A stretch of 64,000 nt of DNA. Source: Legionella sp. (GTDB lineage Bacteria; Pseudomonadota; Gammaproteobacteria; Legionellales; Legionellaceae). Where the stretch lies: contig JACCWN010000019.1 in NCBI GenBank assembly GCA_013697625.1, forward strand, positions 1-64,000, written 5' to 3'. Shown here one piece after another: positions 30,815-38,953 of this stretch (its first letter is position 1; every line of letters begins with the position of its first letter). The notes below the pieces were generated by a model. That model had not been told where the DNA came from. It did not search any database and saw nothing but the letters and a program-made list of their open reading frames with translations. The position numbers and the translations under genes were made by a program.

Positions 30815-31075
30815 ATGACCGGTAATTTTTCACCAACAAGTCATTGGCGTGATTCTGCTCGTAGCCCTCGGTTTTTTTTAATAGATGCTCGAGCTGTTTT
30901 CCCAGTTTTCTTATTTCTCATGCGTATTAGAGTTTGGACTGGTGTATTGGTTTTAGTGACAACAGTTTTTTTTGGAATTATAGAACATTACGGCTTTACA
31001 GTACCTGTGTTTTTGCGTTGGTTACGTAATTTTTTTGCAGGTCCTAAAAAAACCGCAAGACCTTGGTGGAGATAA
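30815..31075 (+). CDS. icmT: Dot/Icm secretion protein IcmT
   Basis: Small inner-membrane component of the type IVB system, needed for full effector export and, in L. pneumophila, for egress from the host. 86 residues with the family-typical HWRDSARSPRFFLIDARAVF block, a hydrophobic region (about 27-58) and the conserved end VPVFLRWLRNFFAGPKK followed by PWWR. The stop overlaps the icmS start as TAATG. First gene of the icm block. Confidence 0.95.
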   Translation: MTGNFSPTSHWRDSARSPRFFLIDARAVFPVFLFLMRIRVWTGVLVLVTTVFFGIIEHYGFTVPVFLRWLRNFFAGPKKTARPWWR

Positions 31076-31419
31076 TGGACAGAAGCATTGGCAAATGTCT
31101 TGCATCCATTGCGGCCAGCATGAATGCAAAATTTTACCTTAATGATAGATTTGTAAGTTTTGAGGAAGTTTTCTCTGAAACTGGGTTATTGCCAGCAATA
31201 ACCAAAAGAGCTGATCAATTATGTTCATTGTGTCTTGGCTATGGATTAGGAGCTACCTTTGATGAAGCAGAAGGCGCTTTACTGGGTATACGTGTTTTAT
31301 ATGATGAAGTAACACCCAATGTTTTACGGTTACTCTGCATGACTGATGTTTTAAATGAATTGATTCAAGGGGGCCCCAGTCGAGATTATACCCCTTTAGA
31401 TGAATTGATGTTTGACTAA
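31075..31419 (+). CDS. icmS: Dot/Icm type IV adaptor IcmS
   Basis: Small acidic chaperone that, with IcmW, delivers effectors to the DotL coupling complex. The start ATG 31075 gives 114 residues, the L. pneumophila length; an in-frame ATG at 31063 is less likely because the TAATG overlap with icmT marks 31075. The body is strongly conserved (IAASMNAKFYLNDRFVSFEE, LCSLCLGYGLGATFDEAEGA, IQGGPSRDYTPLDELMFD). Its partner IcmW is not in this window. Confidence 0.96.
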   Translation: MDRSIGKCLASIAASMNAKFYLNDRFVSFEEVFSETGLLPAITKRADQLCSLCLGYGLGATFDEAEGALLGIRVLYDEVTPNVLRLLCMTDVLNELIQGGPSRDYTPLDELMFD

Positions 31420-31517
31420 ATTTTGTAAAGAAATCGAAAGTTTTAAAAAAAATACGCTTTCTTTATGAATTGTTTGTTAAACTGAAACCCAATAATAAAT
31501 AAGTTTGGAGTTGTAAA

Positions 31518-31829
31518 ATGTCTAAATTTTTCGTTGCCCACACTGTAAATGGTTCTAGCTTACCCAATGATGTTGAACGTGAAGCTAGAGAAGTAACCTT
31601 TGGGAAGATTTCTAGGTTATTAACCATCGCAAAAAAAGCAGAGCAATTAAACCCACAGAAACCAGAAAATAAAGAGGCAGTCAAGACATTAGAAGCCTGC
31701 GAACGTGCTTGCATTGGAACACAACCTTTAAATCATAGTATTGAGACTAGTAAATCCAATTTGAAGGATGTGTCTGGAGACAGGCCTGACGCCAATCCAT
31801 CTGTCAGTGCTTCCTATCGCCGAGGATAA
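31518..31829 (+). CDS. Divergent IcmR-position protein (FIR, functional homologue of IcmR)
   Basis: 103 residues, soluble, with a helical central region (about 17-65) and a disordered tail (KDVSGDRPDANPSVSASYRRG). It lies exactly where L. pneumophila has icmR, between icmS and icmQ. In Legionella and Coxiella species this slot holds fast-evolving, dissimilar genes (FIRs) that bind the conserved N-terminus of IcmQ and control its membrane insertion. The assignment rests on position, size and helix content, not on sequence similarity. It has its own upstream gap of 98 bp. Confidence 0.65.
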   Translation: MSKFFVAHTVNGSSLPNDVEREAREVTFGKISRLLTIAKKAEQLNPQKPENKEAVKTLEACERACIGTQPLNHSIETSKSNLKDVSGDRPDANPSVSASYRRG

Positions 31830-31860
31830 TCAATTAAATCGACAATAGTTTTTATTATCC

Positions 31861-31889
31861 TTGCACTGAGTCATACTTTAAGTTATTTT
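31861..31889 (+). promoter_or_regulatory. Promoter candidate for icmQ
   Basis: TTGCAC (31861-31866), a 17-bp spacer and TATTTT (31884-31889), 36 bp before the icmQ ATG. A separate icmQ promoter would allow it to be set apart from the gene before it. Weak evidence. Confidence 0.3.
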
Positions 31890-31924
31890 TGAATGAGTAA
31901 ATTGCTGACTAAAATAAAGATATA

Positions 31925-32494
31925 ATGAACGATAAATTATCAAATGATCAAAATAACAGCGTCCTAAAGGCCTTAAATGAAGCCATTGCGCAAGGGCCTT
32001 GGGATAAATCAAATTTCTTAAAAATGATTGGTAAAAATTTAATAGAGATTCGCGATGGCTTTTTAAATCAGCTTGATCCGGATAATCAATCACAACTAAA
32101 AACCCCATCTCACATTGTCAATCGCATTGCCCTGCGAAGCGGGCAACAGGAAGTTTATATTTCCCTGTATTCAGCTGACGGAACAAATCTTCAATCCTGG
32201 GAAAGAATCGTAGCTAACTTGCCTAAACAAATGATTTCCAGACCTATTTATGCAGATGAAGAAGATATTAAGGCTGTATTGAGACTCAAAGAAAATAAAC
32301 AAAATGAAGCGTATGTTGCCATATATATTAATCAAACTGATATATTACCCTCCTCCGATAAAGTATTAATTGATAAATTAGGCAAGACCTTACTCAATCT
32401 CAAAGACAAAGTCCTAAACAATGAAAATATAAGCCGCTTTGTGCATGCCTCCGGGGTTTATCGTTTAAATTATGGCCGGTTAATTAAATTATAA
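31925..32494 (+). CDS. icmQ: Dot/Icm protein IcmQ
   Basis: Membrane-active protein of the type IVB system; its N-terminal helical domain binds IcmR-type chaperones and its C-terminal domain has an ADP-ribosyltransferase-like fold that binds NAD+. The 189-residue length fits (L. pneumophila IcmQ is 191). Family features include the N-terminal ALNEAIAQGPWDKSNFLKMI and the central YISLYSADGTNLQSWERIVANLP. Directly follows the IcmR-position gene, its expected partner. Confidence 0.92.
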   Translation: MNDKLSNDQNNSVLKALNEAIAQGPWDKSNFLKMIGKNLIEIRDGFLNQLDPDNQSQLKTPSHIVNRIALRSGQQEVYISLYSADGTNLQSWERIVANLPKQMISRPIYADEEDIKAVLRLKENKQNEAYVAIYINQTDILPSSDKVLIDKLGKTLLNLKDKVLNNENISRFVHASGVYRLNYGRLIKL

Positions 32495-32554
32495 AGCTTA
32501 AGTCGTTCAAACCTATTTCCACTCAACAAAGTGAATTCACTAAAAGTTTGATTG

Positions 32555-32569
32555 AATTGGGTGTATACT
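32555..32569 (+). promoter_or_regulatory. icmP promoter motif shared with icmT
   Basis: AATTGGGTGTATACT, ending 31 bp before the icmP ATG; 14 of 15 bases agree with the icmT motif at 30769-30783. Confidence 0.45.
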
Positions 32570-32599
32570 AAAATTATCAACTCTTAAAAGTTTCTACCC

Positions 32600-33739
32600 A
32601 TGGCACAGCAGCAACAATCAGGTGGTGGTGGCAGTTCAGACAATTCGATGGCGCCGATCTGGATTACAGTATTGCTGTTTCTTACTGTTTATTTGATTTG
32701 GTATGCTGGCCATCAACACATCGTCTCTGTCATATTTGCGATTAATGTTTTACAAGCCAAGCTTGTCAATTTTTTTATCAGCGATCAATCTCTAACAAAT
32801 CAGATCAATTTGATGCAAACTTTAGATCCAAACACGGTCGATTTTAATCAAATGCTATCTTTGACACGCGGTGTTGGTGACTTTATGAGATACCCTGTGG
32901 TCCTACTTATGATTGTTTTGGCATTTATTTTGTATTCTTCCAATATAACTCTAAGGTTTCGTAAAACACATAGTATGAAAACTCTTAGAGACCAGGAGCA
33001 GTATAATTGGCCCGCGATTATGCCAATTATCAAAGAAGATTTGGTGAGTCAGGATGTTAATAAAGGTCCTTGGGCAATGGCTTTAACCCCTTTTGAATTT
33101 GCTACAAAGTATAAACTTTTAAAAAAAGAAGATGTGTTGCTCGATACGCCTATTCCAGGACAAGAAATGACTGCTGGTATTAGACGTGGAGATGCAAAGC
33201 GGGTATTTACCATGCAATTGGGACCTTATTGGGACGGTTTTGAGCGATGCTCCCCTCACACCTATGCCTTGGCTGCGGTTTTTCTTGCAAGGATAAACCG
33301 AGATCGGGACGCTGCCAACAATATTTTAAAGGCTTTAGATAAAAGCTTTGTGACTGGCAAGCCAGATTTTTCAGTTGCAAGACCGATATTAAAAAAATAC
33401 CAGCACTCTGAATTGGTTCAAGAAATTTTATCTAAACATGCATATACACTCACAATCATGGCCTCCCTAATAGAGGGTGCTCGGGATGATGGCGTTGTGC
33501 CTAGTGCGGAATTTTTATGGCTTAAGCCTGTAGATAGGCGCTTATGGTATATGCTTAACTGTATAGGCAGACAAACCCCTTTTTCCGAGGTGGGCGGGCC
33601 TTTTGCACACTGGCGTGCAGAAAAAGCAATGGGCAGACGCTCTTTGGTACCTATGATAGATGAAGCCATAAAAGCGCTGGAAATTGCTATCAAAGAAATT
33701 AAATTAAAACCTCGTCAAATGGAGGATCTACAGCCATGA
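32600..33739 (+). CDS. icmP: Dot/Icm coupling complex protein IcmP (DotM)
   Basis: Inner-membrane partner of the DotL coupling ATPase; its cytosolic domain recognises acidic E-block signals of effectors. 379 residues with a Gly/Gln-rich start, membrane helices near 18-42 and 96-114, and a cytosolic domain containing KGPWAMALTPFEFATKYKLL, RVFTMQLGPYWDGFERCSPH and the FLWLKPVDRRLWYMLNCIGR segment. The stop overlaps the icmO ATG as ATGA, so the two partners are translationally coupled. Confidence 0.96.
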   Translation: MAQQQQSGGGGSSDNSMAPIWITVLLFLTVYLIWYAGHQHIVSVIFAINVLQAKLVNFFISDQSLTNQINLMQTLDPNTVDFNQMLSLTRGVGDFMRYPVVLLMIVLAFILYSSNITLRFRKTHSMKTLRDQEQYNWPAIMPIIKEDLVSQDVNKGPWAMALTPFEFATKYKLLKKEDVLLDTPIPGQEMTAGIRRGDAKRVFTMQLGPYWDGFERCSPHTYALAAVFLARINRDRDAANNILKALDKSFVTGKPDFSVARPILKKYQHSELVQEILSKHAYTLTIMASLIEGARDDGVVPSAEFLWLKPVDRRLWYMLNCIGRQTPFSEVGGPFAHWRAEKAMGRRSLVPMIDEAIKALEIAIKEIKLKPRQMEDLQP

Positions 33740-36090
33740 TGCGCGGAATTGATTCTCGTAATGAAATAGACCCTACGCTTCTCCTAAGGGATACTCGTTC
33801 TTTGACCCAAAGGATTGCGCATTTCTTTGCTGACCCAACAAATGTCTCCATTATTTTGTTTAGTTTAGCAGCAGCCTCATTTTATTATCCAGAAACCGCT
33901 ACACTCTTACTCATTTTTGGCGTTTTTTCCTTTATATATAGTTACACACGCAAACAGAAATTGCCTTTCAGACTTCCTCAAATTGCCCGTGTAAAAGATT
34001 ATAATGATCTAAAACCAGGAATTAATAAACCTAATATTTCTCGAGGTATTTCCTATTTTGGAAATGAACGTAAGTCTGGAGAAGAACTATGGTTCGCTAA
34101 TGAAGACATGCGTACACATGTATTGATTTTTGGTTCCACCGGTAGTGGTAAAACCGAAGCCTTAGTCTCCCTGGCTTATAATGCATTAATTCAGGGTAGC
34201 GGATTTATTTATGTTGATGGTAAAGGAGATAACTCTCTGTACGCAAAAATATTTTCCTTGACTAGAAGTATGGGGCGTGAAGATGACCTGTTGCTGATTA
34301 ATTTCATGACAGGTGCTCGAGACATTGTGGGCCCTCAAGAAAAAAGATTATCTAATACGCTCAACCCTTTTTGCCAAGGCTCTTCTAGCATGCTCACCCA
34401 ATTGGTAGTCAGTTTGATGGGAGGATCAAGTCAATCTTCAGATGGTGATATGTGGAAGGGGCGGGCCATAGCTTTCGTTGAGGCATTGATGCGGTTATTG
34501 GTTTATATGCGAGATGAGGGTGCTATTTTACTTGATGCCAATTCAATCCGAAATTATTTTGATTTGCAGCGATTAGAATCAATCATTATAGACAAAGTTT
34601 TTCCTAGAGATGATCAAGAAAGTGTCAATATTGAGCAAATTCCTAAACTAGTAACCGACCCCTTGCGCAATTATCTTAATACCTTACCAGGGTATAATAA
34701 AGAGAAAAAAGGCAAACAAGTATCGCAAGTGTTAGAGCAGCATGGATTTATTACCATGCAGCTTGTGAGAAGTTTTTCATCATTAGCTGATACTTATGGA
34801 CATATCATCCGTACGAATTTAGCAGAGGTAGACTTCAAGGATGTGGTATTAAATAGAAGGATTCTTGTTGTACTGTTACCTGCTTTAGAAAAATCTCCTG
34901 ATGAACTATCTAACTTAGGAAAAATAATTGTGTCATCATTAAAAGCGATGATGGCTGCAGGATTAGGTGAAGAAGTGGAAGGTGATTACAGGGATGTTAT
35001 ATTGCGTAAGCCCACGAATGCCCCAACCCCTTACATGTGCATACTTGATGAGTACGGATACTATGCTGTTCAAGGCTTTGCTGTTGTGCCAGCGCAGGCA
35101 AGATCCCTAGGATTTTGTGCGGTTTTTGCAGGACAAGATATGCCAGCCTTTCAAAAAGCATCCAAAGAAGAAGCCGCATCTATTGGCGCGAACACAAATA
35201 TAAAAATTTGTATGAAATTAGAAGATCCCACTGAAACTTGGGATTTCTTTACGAAAACTGCAGGTGAAGCTTATGTTACGAAAGTAGACTCTTTTCAGAC
35301 AAAAGACGGTAGTGTCGCTAACAGTTATATGGATACAAAGAGTTCTTCTTTCGAGAAGCGAGCGCGTGTAGATCTGTTGGATCTAAAAGAACAAACAGAA
35401 GGTGAGGCGCATATATTCTTTAAATCGATCATTGTCAGAGCACGTATGTTTTATGCAAATCCCAAGCCCGTTAAACAATTAAAAATCAATCAATTCTTGA
35501 AAGTCGAGCCACCAGCAGATGATTATCTTATGAAGCTGCAAAAACAATTGATATCTTTTCAAAATATCATTGCAAGTGGTGATTTGAGTATTAATAAGTA
35601 TGTAGAAAATGAAGAGATCAATGCCATCACCAAAGCCTTGCGTGATTCCACTATAGTAGAACCAATTGAACGAGGGGTTGCAGCCCTGATTGCTTATCAT
35701 GGTTTGAATGAGCCCGAACCAGTAGAGAATTTAATTGAAGAAGAAGTCGAAGGCGCACTAACCATCTTTAGTGGCTTAAGAATCAATACGAAGGCCCCAC
35801 CCCTTTTAGTCAGTGATAAGGTACAATTTGCTTTGCCATTATTGCCTATCAATGAAACTAGAAATCACATGATGTTGATCGAACGTTTGACAGGCTCTAA
35901 AGACAAGTATGCAGGGACTGTATCCAACGAATTAATTAAGGACTTCCAGTTAGCAACCAGTTACCCTCCAGAAGAAAGAGACGTCATTCCACCTGATGAA
36001 TTAACCTACATTGTCAGCCAACTTTCTGAAAAATTTGCTGCTGAAAGAGCAAAAGCGATTAAAAAAAGCGAAGAAGAACCTACTGAATAA
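33736..36090 (+). CDS. icmO: Dot/Icm type IV coupling ATPase IcmO (DotL)
   Basis: VirD4-like coupling ATPase that receives effectors. 784 residues, two N-terminal membrane helices (about 38-73), Walker A GSTGSGKT at 133-140, Walker B CILDEYG around 436-441, and a long C-terminal extension (about 590-784) that in L. pneumophila binds DotN, IcmS/IcmW and LvgA. The length matches L. pneumophila DotL (783). Overlaps icmP by 4 bases. Confidence 0.97.
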   Translation: MMRGIDSRNEIDPTLLLRDTRSLTQRIAHFFADPTNVSIILFSLAAASFYYPETATLLLIFGVFSFIYSYTRKQKLPFRLPQIARVKDYNDLKPGINKPNISRGISYFGNERKSGEELWFANEDMRTHVLIFGSTGSGKTEALVSLAYNALIQGSGFIYVDGKGDNSLYAKIFSLTRSMGREDDLLLINFMTGARDIVGPQEKRLSNTLNPFCQGSSSMLTQLVVSLMGGSSQSSDGDMWKGRAIAFVEALMRLLVYMRDEGAILLDANSIRNYFDLQRLESIIIDKVFPRDDQESVNIEQIPKLVTDPLRNYLNTLPGYNKEKKGKQVSQVLEQHGFITMQLVRSFSSLADTYGHIIRTNLAEVDFKDVVLNRRILVVLLPALEKSPDELSNLGKIIVSSLKAMMAAGLGEEVEGDYRDVILRKPTNAPTPYMCILDEYGYYAVQGFAVVPAQARSLGFCAVFAGQDMPAFQKASKEEAASIGANTNIKICMKLEDPTETWDFFTKTAGEAYVTKVDSFQTKDGSVANSYMDTKSSSFEKRARVDLLDLKEQTEGEAHIFFKSIIVRARMFYANPKPVKQLKINQFLKVEPPADDYLMKLQKQLISFQNIIASGDLSINKYVENEEINAITKALRDSTIVEPIERGVAALIAYHGLNEPEPVENLIEEEVEGALTIFSGLRINTKAPPLLVSDKVQFALPLLPINETRNHMMLIERLTGSKDKYAGTVSNELIKDFQLATSYPPEERDVIPPDELTYIVSQLSEKFAAERAKAIKKSEEEPTE

Positions 36091-36117
36091 TATCTTTATA
36101 CAAATTATGTGTATAAA

Positions 36118-36137
36118 TGGTAATAAATCTTTTACCA
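36118..36137 (+). terminator. Weak hairpin after icmO
   Basis: TGGTAA...TTACCA, 6-bp stem with an 8-nt loop, 27 bp after the icmO stop, followed by an A/T-rich run. It might separate icmTSRQPO from icmN onward. The 255-bp gap to icmN is otherwise A+T-rich with no gene seen. Confidence 0.3.
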
Positions 36138-36345
36138 GATTACTTTATTTTCATTCTAACAATGCGGTTAAATAATTTTATTAGATAAAATTCATCAATT
36201 ACTACCGAAGGTGTCTATGGAAATACGTATAAGCACTAGTAATTTTTAGTAATTCATTGTAACTTAAACGATATGAAAATTTTACTTTGTATTTATAAAT
36301 GTATGCTTGGCAAGCGCGTGGTCTTTCTAAAATTGAGGATACTGA

Positions 36346-36909
36346 GTGAAAGTATTGCTTAGTAAGGCTGTGATCCTAATTCAACTCCTAGGGTTATTTG
36401 CTTTATTGGAAATAAGTGGGTGTCGAAGAGCAACTTATGTTAATGATGTAGTACCAAGTTTGCCTTGTAAGGTGGAAGGGGCTTGTGATGCGACTATCAT
36501 TAAATTTATAGATAGTCTCACTAAAAGCGGTATAACAGTGATTACTATGGGTCAGTCCTTTTTAATCAGTATTCCTGCTTGTGCTTTGTTTGAAGATGAG
36601 ACGCCCCATTTAGCCTGCAGTTCTTATGGATTGTTAAACGATATAGCATCTTTTTTAAAACAATTTCGAAAAATAGAAATACATGTTACAAGTTACAGCA
36701 GTAAATACATTTCTGTTCAGAGGGAGCGTGCTTTAACCTTAGCACGATCGCGGGTTGTTGGTGAATATTTATGGTCACAAGGAATAGACAGTCGTTTTAT
36801 TTTTACCCAAGGACTAGGTAGTGATAAACCGATAGTTAGTTCCCTTTTGGGGGGTGATAGATCACCTAATGCCCGAATTGAAATTACTTTTAGACGAGCG
36901 GTAGCCTGA
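36346..36909 (+). CDS. icmN: Dot/Icm lipoprotein IcmN (DotK), OmpA-like
   Basis: Outer-membrane-associated lipoprotein of the core complex with a C-terminal OmpA-like peptidoglycan-binding domain. The start is GTG. The N-terminal signal peptide ends in lipobox ISGC with acylated C26. The domain contains the OmpA-type segment RERALTLARSRVVGEYLWSQ (about 126-145) and the GLGSDKP and NARIEITFRR elements. 187 residues, like L. pneumophila DotK (189). Confidence 0.9.
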   Translation: MKVLLSKAVILIQLLGLFALLEISGCRRATYVNDVVPSLPCKVEGACDATIIKFIDSLTKSGITVITMGQSFLISIPACALFEDETPHLACSSYGLLNDIASFLKQFRKIEIHVTSYSSKYISVQRERALTLARSRVVGEYLWSQGIDSRFIFTQGLGSDKPIVSSLLGGDRSPNARIEITFRRAVA

Positions 36910-36960
36910 TAGTAAATTGTTCGATGTATATGATTGAGCAATGTACTCAAAGAGGATTAC

Positions 36961-37245
36961 ATGAATAGAGAAGCATGGAATTTAATTAAGCAAAATAAAA
37001 ACTTTTATATTCATGTGTATAGACGTGGTATAAAAGTATTGATTGGTATGCTGATAATAAATGGACTTTTACAGTTATTAATTTTTTATTTTTACTTAGT
37101 ACAGCCTGAGCCTAATTATTATGAAACCAATGGGGTTACAGAACCTAGGCAGTTAAAACCACGGTCTATTCCTAATTATACATCGGTCCCTTTGTTAGAG
37201 CCTGACCCGCCGCCAGAAAATTTAGAAAGAGATATACCCCAATAA
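36961..37245 (+). CDS. icmM: Dot/Icm inner-membrane protein IcmM (DotJ)
   Basis: Small inner-membrane protein related to the N-terminus of DotI, with which it forms a hetero-complex. ATG 36961 with AGAGGATT before it gives 94 residues, the L. pneumophila length; a TTG nine codons upstream is in frame but lacks a good ribosome site. One membrane helix (about 24-46) is followed by a proline-rich periplasmic tail. Located next to icmL, as expected. Confidence 0.9.
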   Translation: MNREAWNLIKQNKNFYIHVYRRGIKVLIGMLIINGLLQLLIFYFYLVQPEPNYYETNGVTEPRQLKPRSIPNYTSVPLLEPDPPPENLERDIPQ

Positions 37246-37258
37246 TTTAGAGGTTTAT

Positions 37259-37900
37259 ATGGCTGAAGACGCCTTAGTTACGGTTGGTTTGAGAAACAAG
37301 TTTTATAAAGACAGTCAGCGTAAGGTAATTCTTGCATTATTGATTGCTATTATTATTAATTTGATTATGGGATCTATCTTACTATATATCTTGACCCATC
37401 CCCCTATGCCAAAATATTTTGCTACAAGTATTAACGGCCGAATCACGCCGCTTGTGCCTTTAAATGAACCTAATCAATCAACGGCAGCTATATTACAATG
37501 GGCAAATCAAGCAGCCATAGCGGCATTTTCATATAATTTTGTTAATTACAGGGATGAGCTTCAAGCGGCAGCTGGTTATTTTACAGATGCTGGGTGGACG
37601 CAGTTTAAACAGTCGCTAAAAGATTCAAATATAATATCCGCAGTAACAACGAAAAAATTAATACTTTCTGCTGTTGCTACCCAAGCCCCCATTGTTATGG
37701 AAAGTGGGGTATTGAATGGCGTCTATTCATGGCGTGTACAAATGCCTATATTAGTGACTTATCAAAGTGCCAGTCAGTTTACCCCAGAAAATTATATTGT
37801 TACCTTGTTAATCACCAGAGTGTCAACCTTAAGTACGTTTAGGGGCATAGGAATAGCACAGATCGTAGTAATGCCTTCTTCTGGTGGGGTTATTCCATGA
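37259..37900 (+). CDS. icmL: Dot/Icm inner-membrane core protein IcmL (DotI)
   Basis: VirB8-like protein. 213 residues with a membrane helix at about 22-45 and a periplasmic NTF2-like domain containing WANQAAIAAFSYNFVNYRDE and YFTDAGWTQFKQSLKDSN. Very close in length to L. pneumophila DotI (212). It overlaps the icmK start as ATGA. Confidence 0.95.
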   Translation: MAEDALVTVGLRNKFYKDSQRKVILALLIAIIINLIMGSILLYILTHPPMPKYFATSINGRITPLVPLNEPNQSTAAILQWANQAAIAAFSYNFVNYRDELQAAAGYFTDAGWTQFKQSLKDSNIISAVTTKKLILSAVATQAPIVMESGVLNGVYSWRVQMPILVTYQSASQFTPENYIVTLLITRVSTLSTFRGIGIAQIVVMPSSGGVIP

Positions 37901-38949
37901 TTCAAAAGATGAATCAGTATTTTAAATTCTTTTTTATTATGATTTTAGCGATGCTTCAATTTTCTCTTTGCTATGCTCAACAACAAGACGCACAGCAAGC
38001 TTTACAACAATTAAGACAATTACAACAACGTTTGTCTCAGAAACAAGAACCAACTGCTCCTCCCTCTAATACAGGAGCATTACCACCTGCAAGAGCTCAG
38101 GCCAGATCACAGGTCCCCGAAGCGCCTAGGGTTGAACCCAATGCCCCGGTACAAACGGTACCTGATGATGCAACGGAAATAATTGAAAATAAAGCATTTA
38201 AAGATATGTCCAAGAGCCTCTTTCCGCTTAAACCTGAACAGATCGTTCATTTAAAACAGATGTATCATACAAATGAATACGCTCAAAATTCGCCAGTAGG
38301 GACCCCCCCTAAGCCCACGGCCACGTCTCAATTTGTTAATTTATCTCCTGGTTCCACTCCCCCCGTTATACGATTATCACAAGGATTTGTATCCTCTTTG
38401 GTTTTTCTTGATTCTACCGGTGCTCCATGGCCAATAGCGGCTTATGATTTGGGGGATCCAACGGCTTTTGATATACAATGGGATAAAACCAGCAATACGC
38501 TGATGATACAAGCGCTCAGACTGTATAATTACGGTAATTTAGCCATAAGATTGCGTGGTTTGAATACACCTGTCATGTTGACACTGATACCTGGTCAAAA
38601 AGCGGTGGACTACCGTGTAGATTTACGTATTCAAGGATTGGGACCAAATGCTAAAAGCATGCCACTAGAGGAAGGAATTCCACCCTCGGCAAGTGATTTG
38701 TTGCTCCATGTTTTAGATGGGGTTCCTCCTGCTGGAAGCCAGCGGCTTATAATCAGTGGTGGAGATGCACGCGGGTGGCTTTTAAACGAAAGAATGTATG
38801 TTAGAACCAATCTTACTATATTGTCACCAGGTTGGGTAGCGTCTATGACTAGTGCCGATGGAACTCATGCCTATGAAATGCATAAGTCCCCGGTTTTATT
38901 AGTTTCCTGGCATGGAAAGGTCATGCAACTTAAGGTAGAAGGGTTATAA
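37897..38949 (+). CDS. icmK: Dot/Icm outer-membrane core protein IcmK (DotH)
   Basis: VirB9-like component of the outer-membrane core complex with DotC, DotD, DotG and DotF. The 350-residue protein has a signal peptide (about 1-27, ending CYA), a glutamine-rich coiled region (about 28-50), a proline-rich linker and a C-terminal beta domain with the segment RLSQGFVSSLVFLDSTGAPW. DotC and DotD, which place it in the outer membrane, are not encoded here. Confidence 0.95.
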   Translation: MIQKMNQYFKFFFIMILAMLQFSLCYAQQQDAQQALQQLRQLQQRLSQKQEPTAPPSNTGALPPARAQARSQVPEAPRVEPNAPVQTVPDDATEIIENKAFKDMSKSLFPLKPEQIVHLKQMYHTNEYAQNSPVGTPPKPTATSQFVNLSPGSTPPVIRLSQGFVSSLVFLDSTGAPWPIAAYDLGDPTAFDIQWDKTSNTLMIQALRLYNYGNLAIRLRGLNTPVMLTLIPGQKAVDYRVDLRIQGLGPNAKSMPLEEGIPPSASDLLLHVLDGVPPAGSQRLIISGGDARGWLLNERMYVRTNLTILSPGWVASMTSADGTHAYEMHKSPVLLVSWHGKVMQLKVEGL

Positions 38950-38953
38950 ACAA

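Noticed and set aside
36934..36960. TTG extension of icmM
   Set aside because: ATG 36961 has a ribosome site and gives the 94-residue family length.
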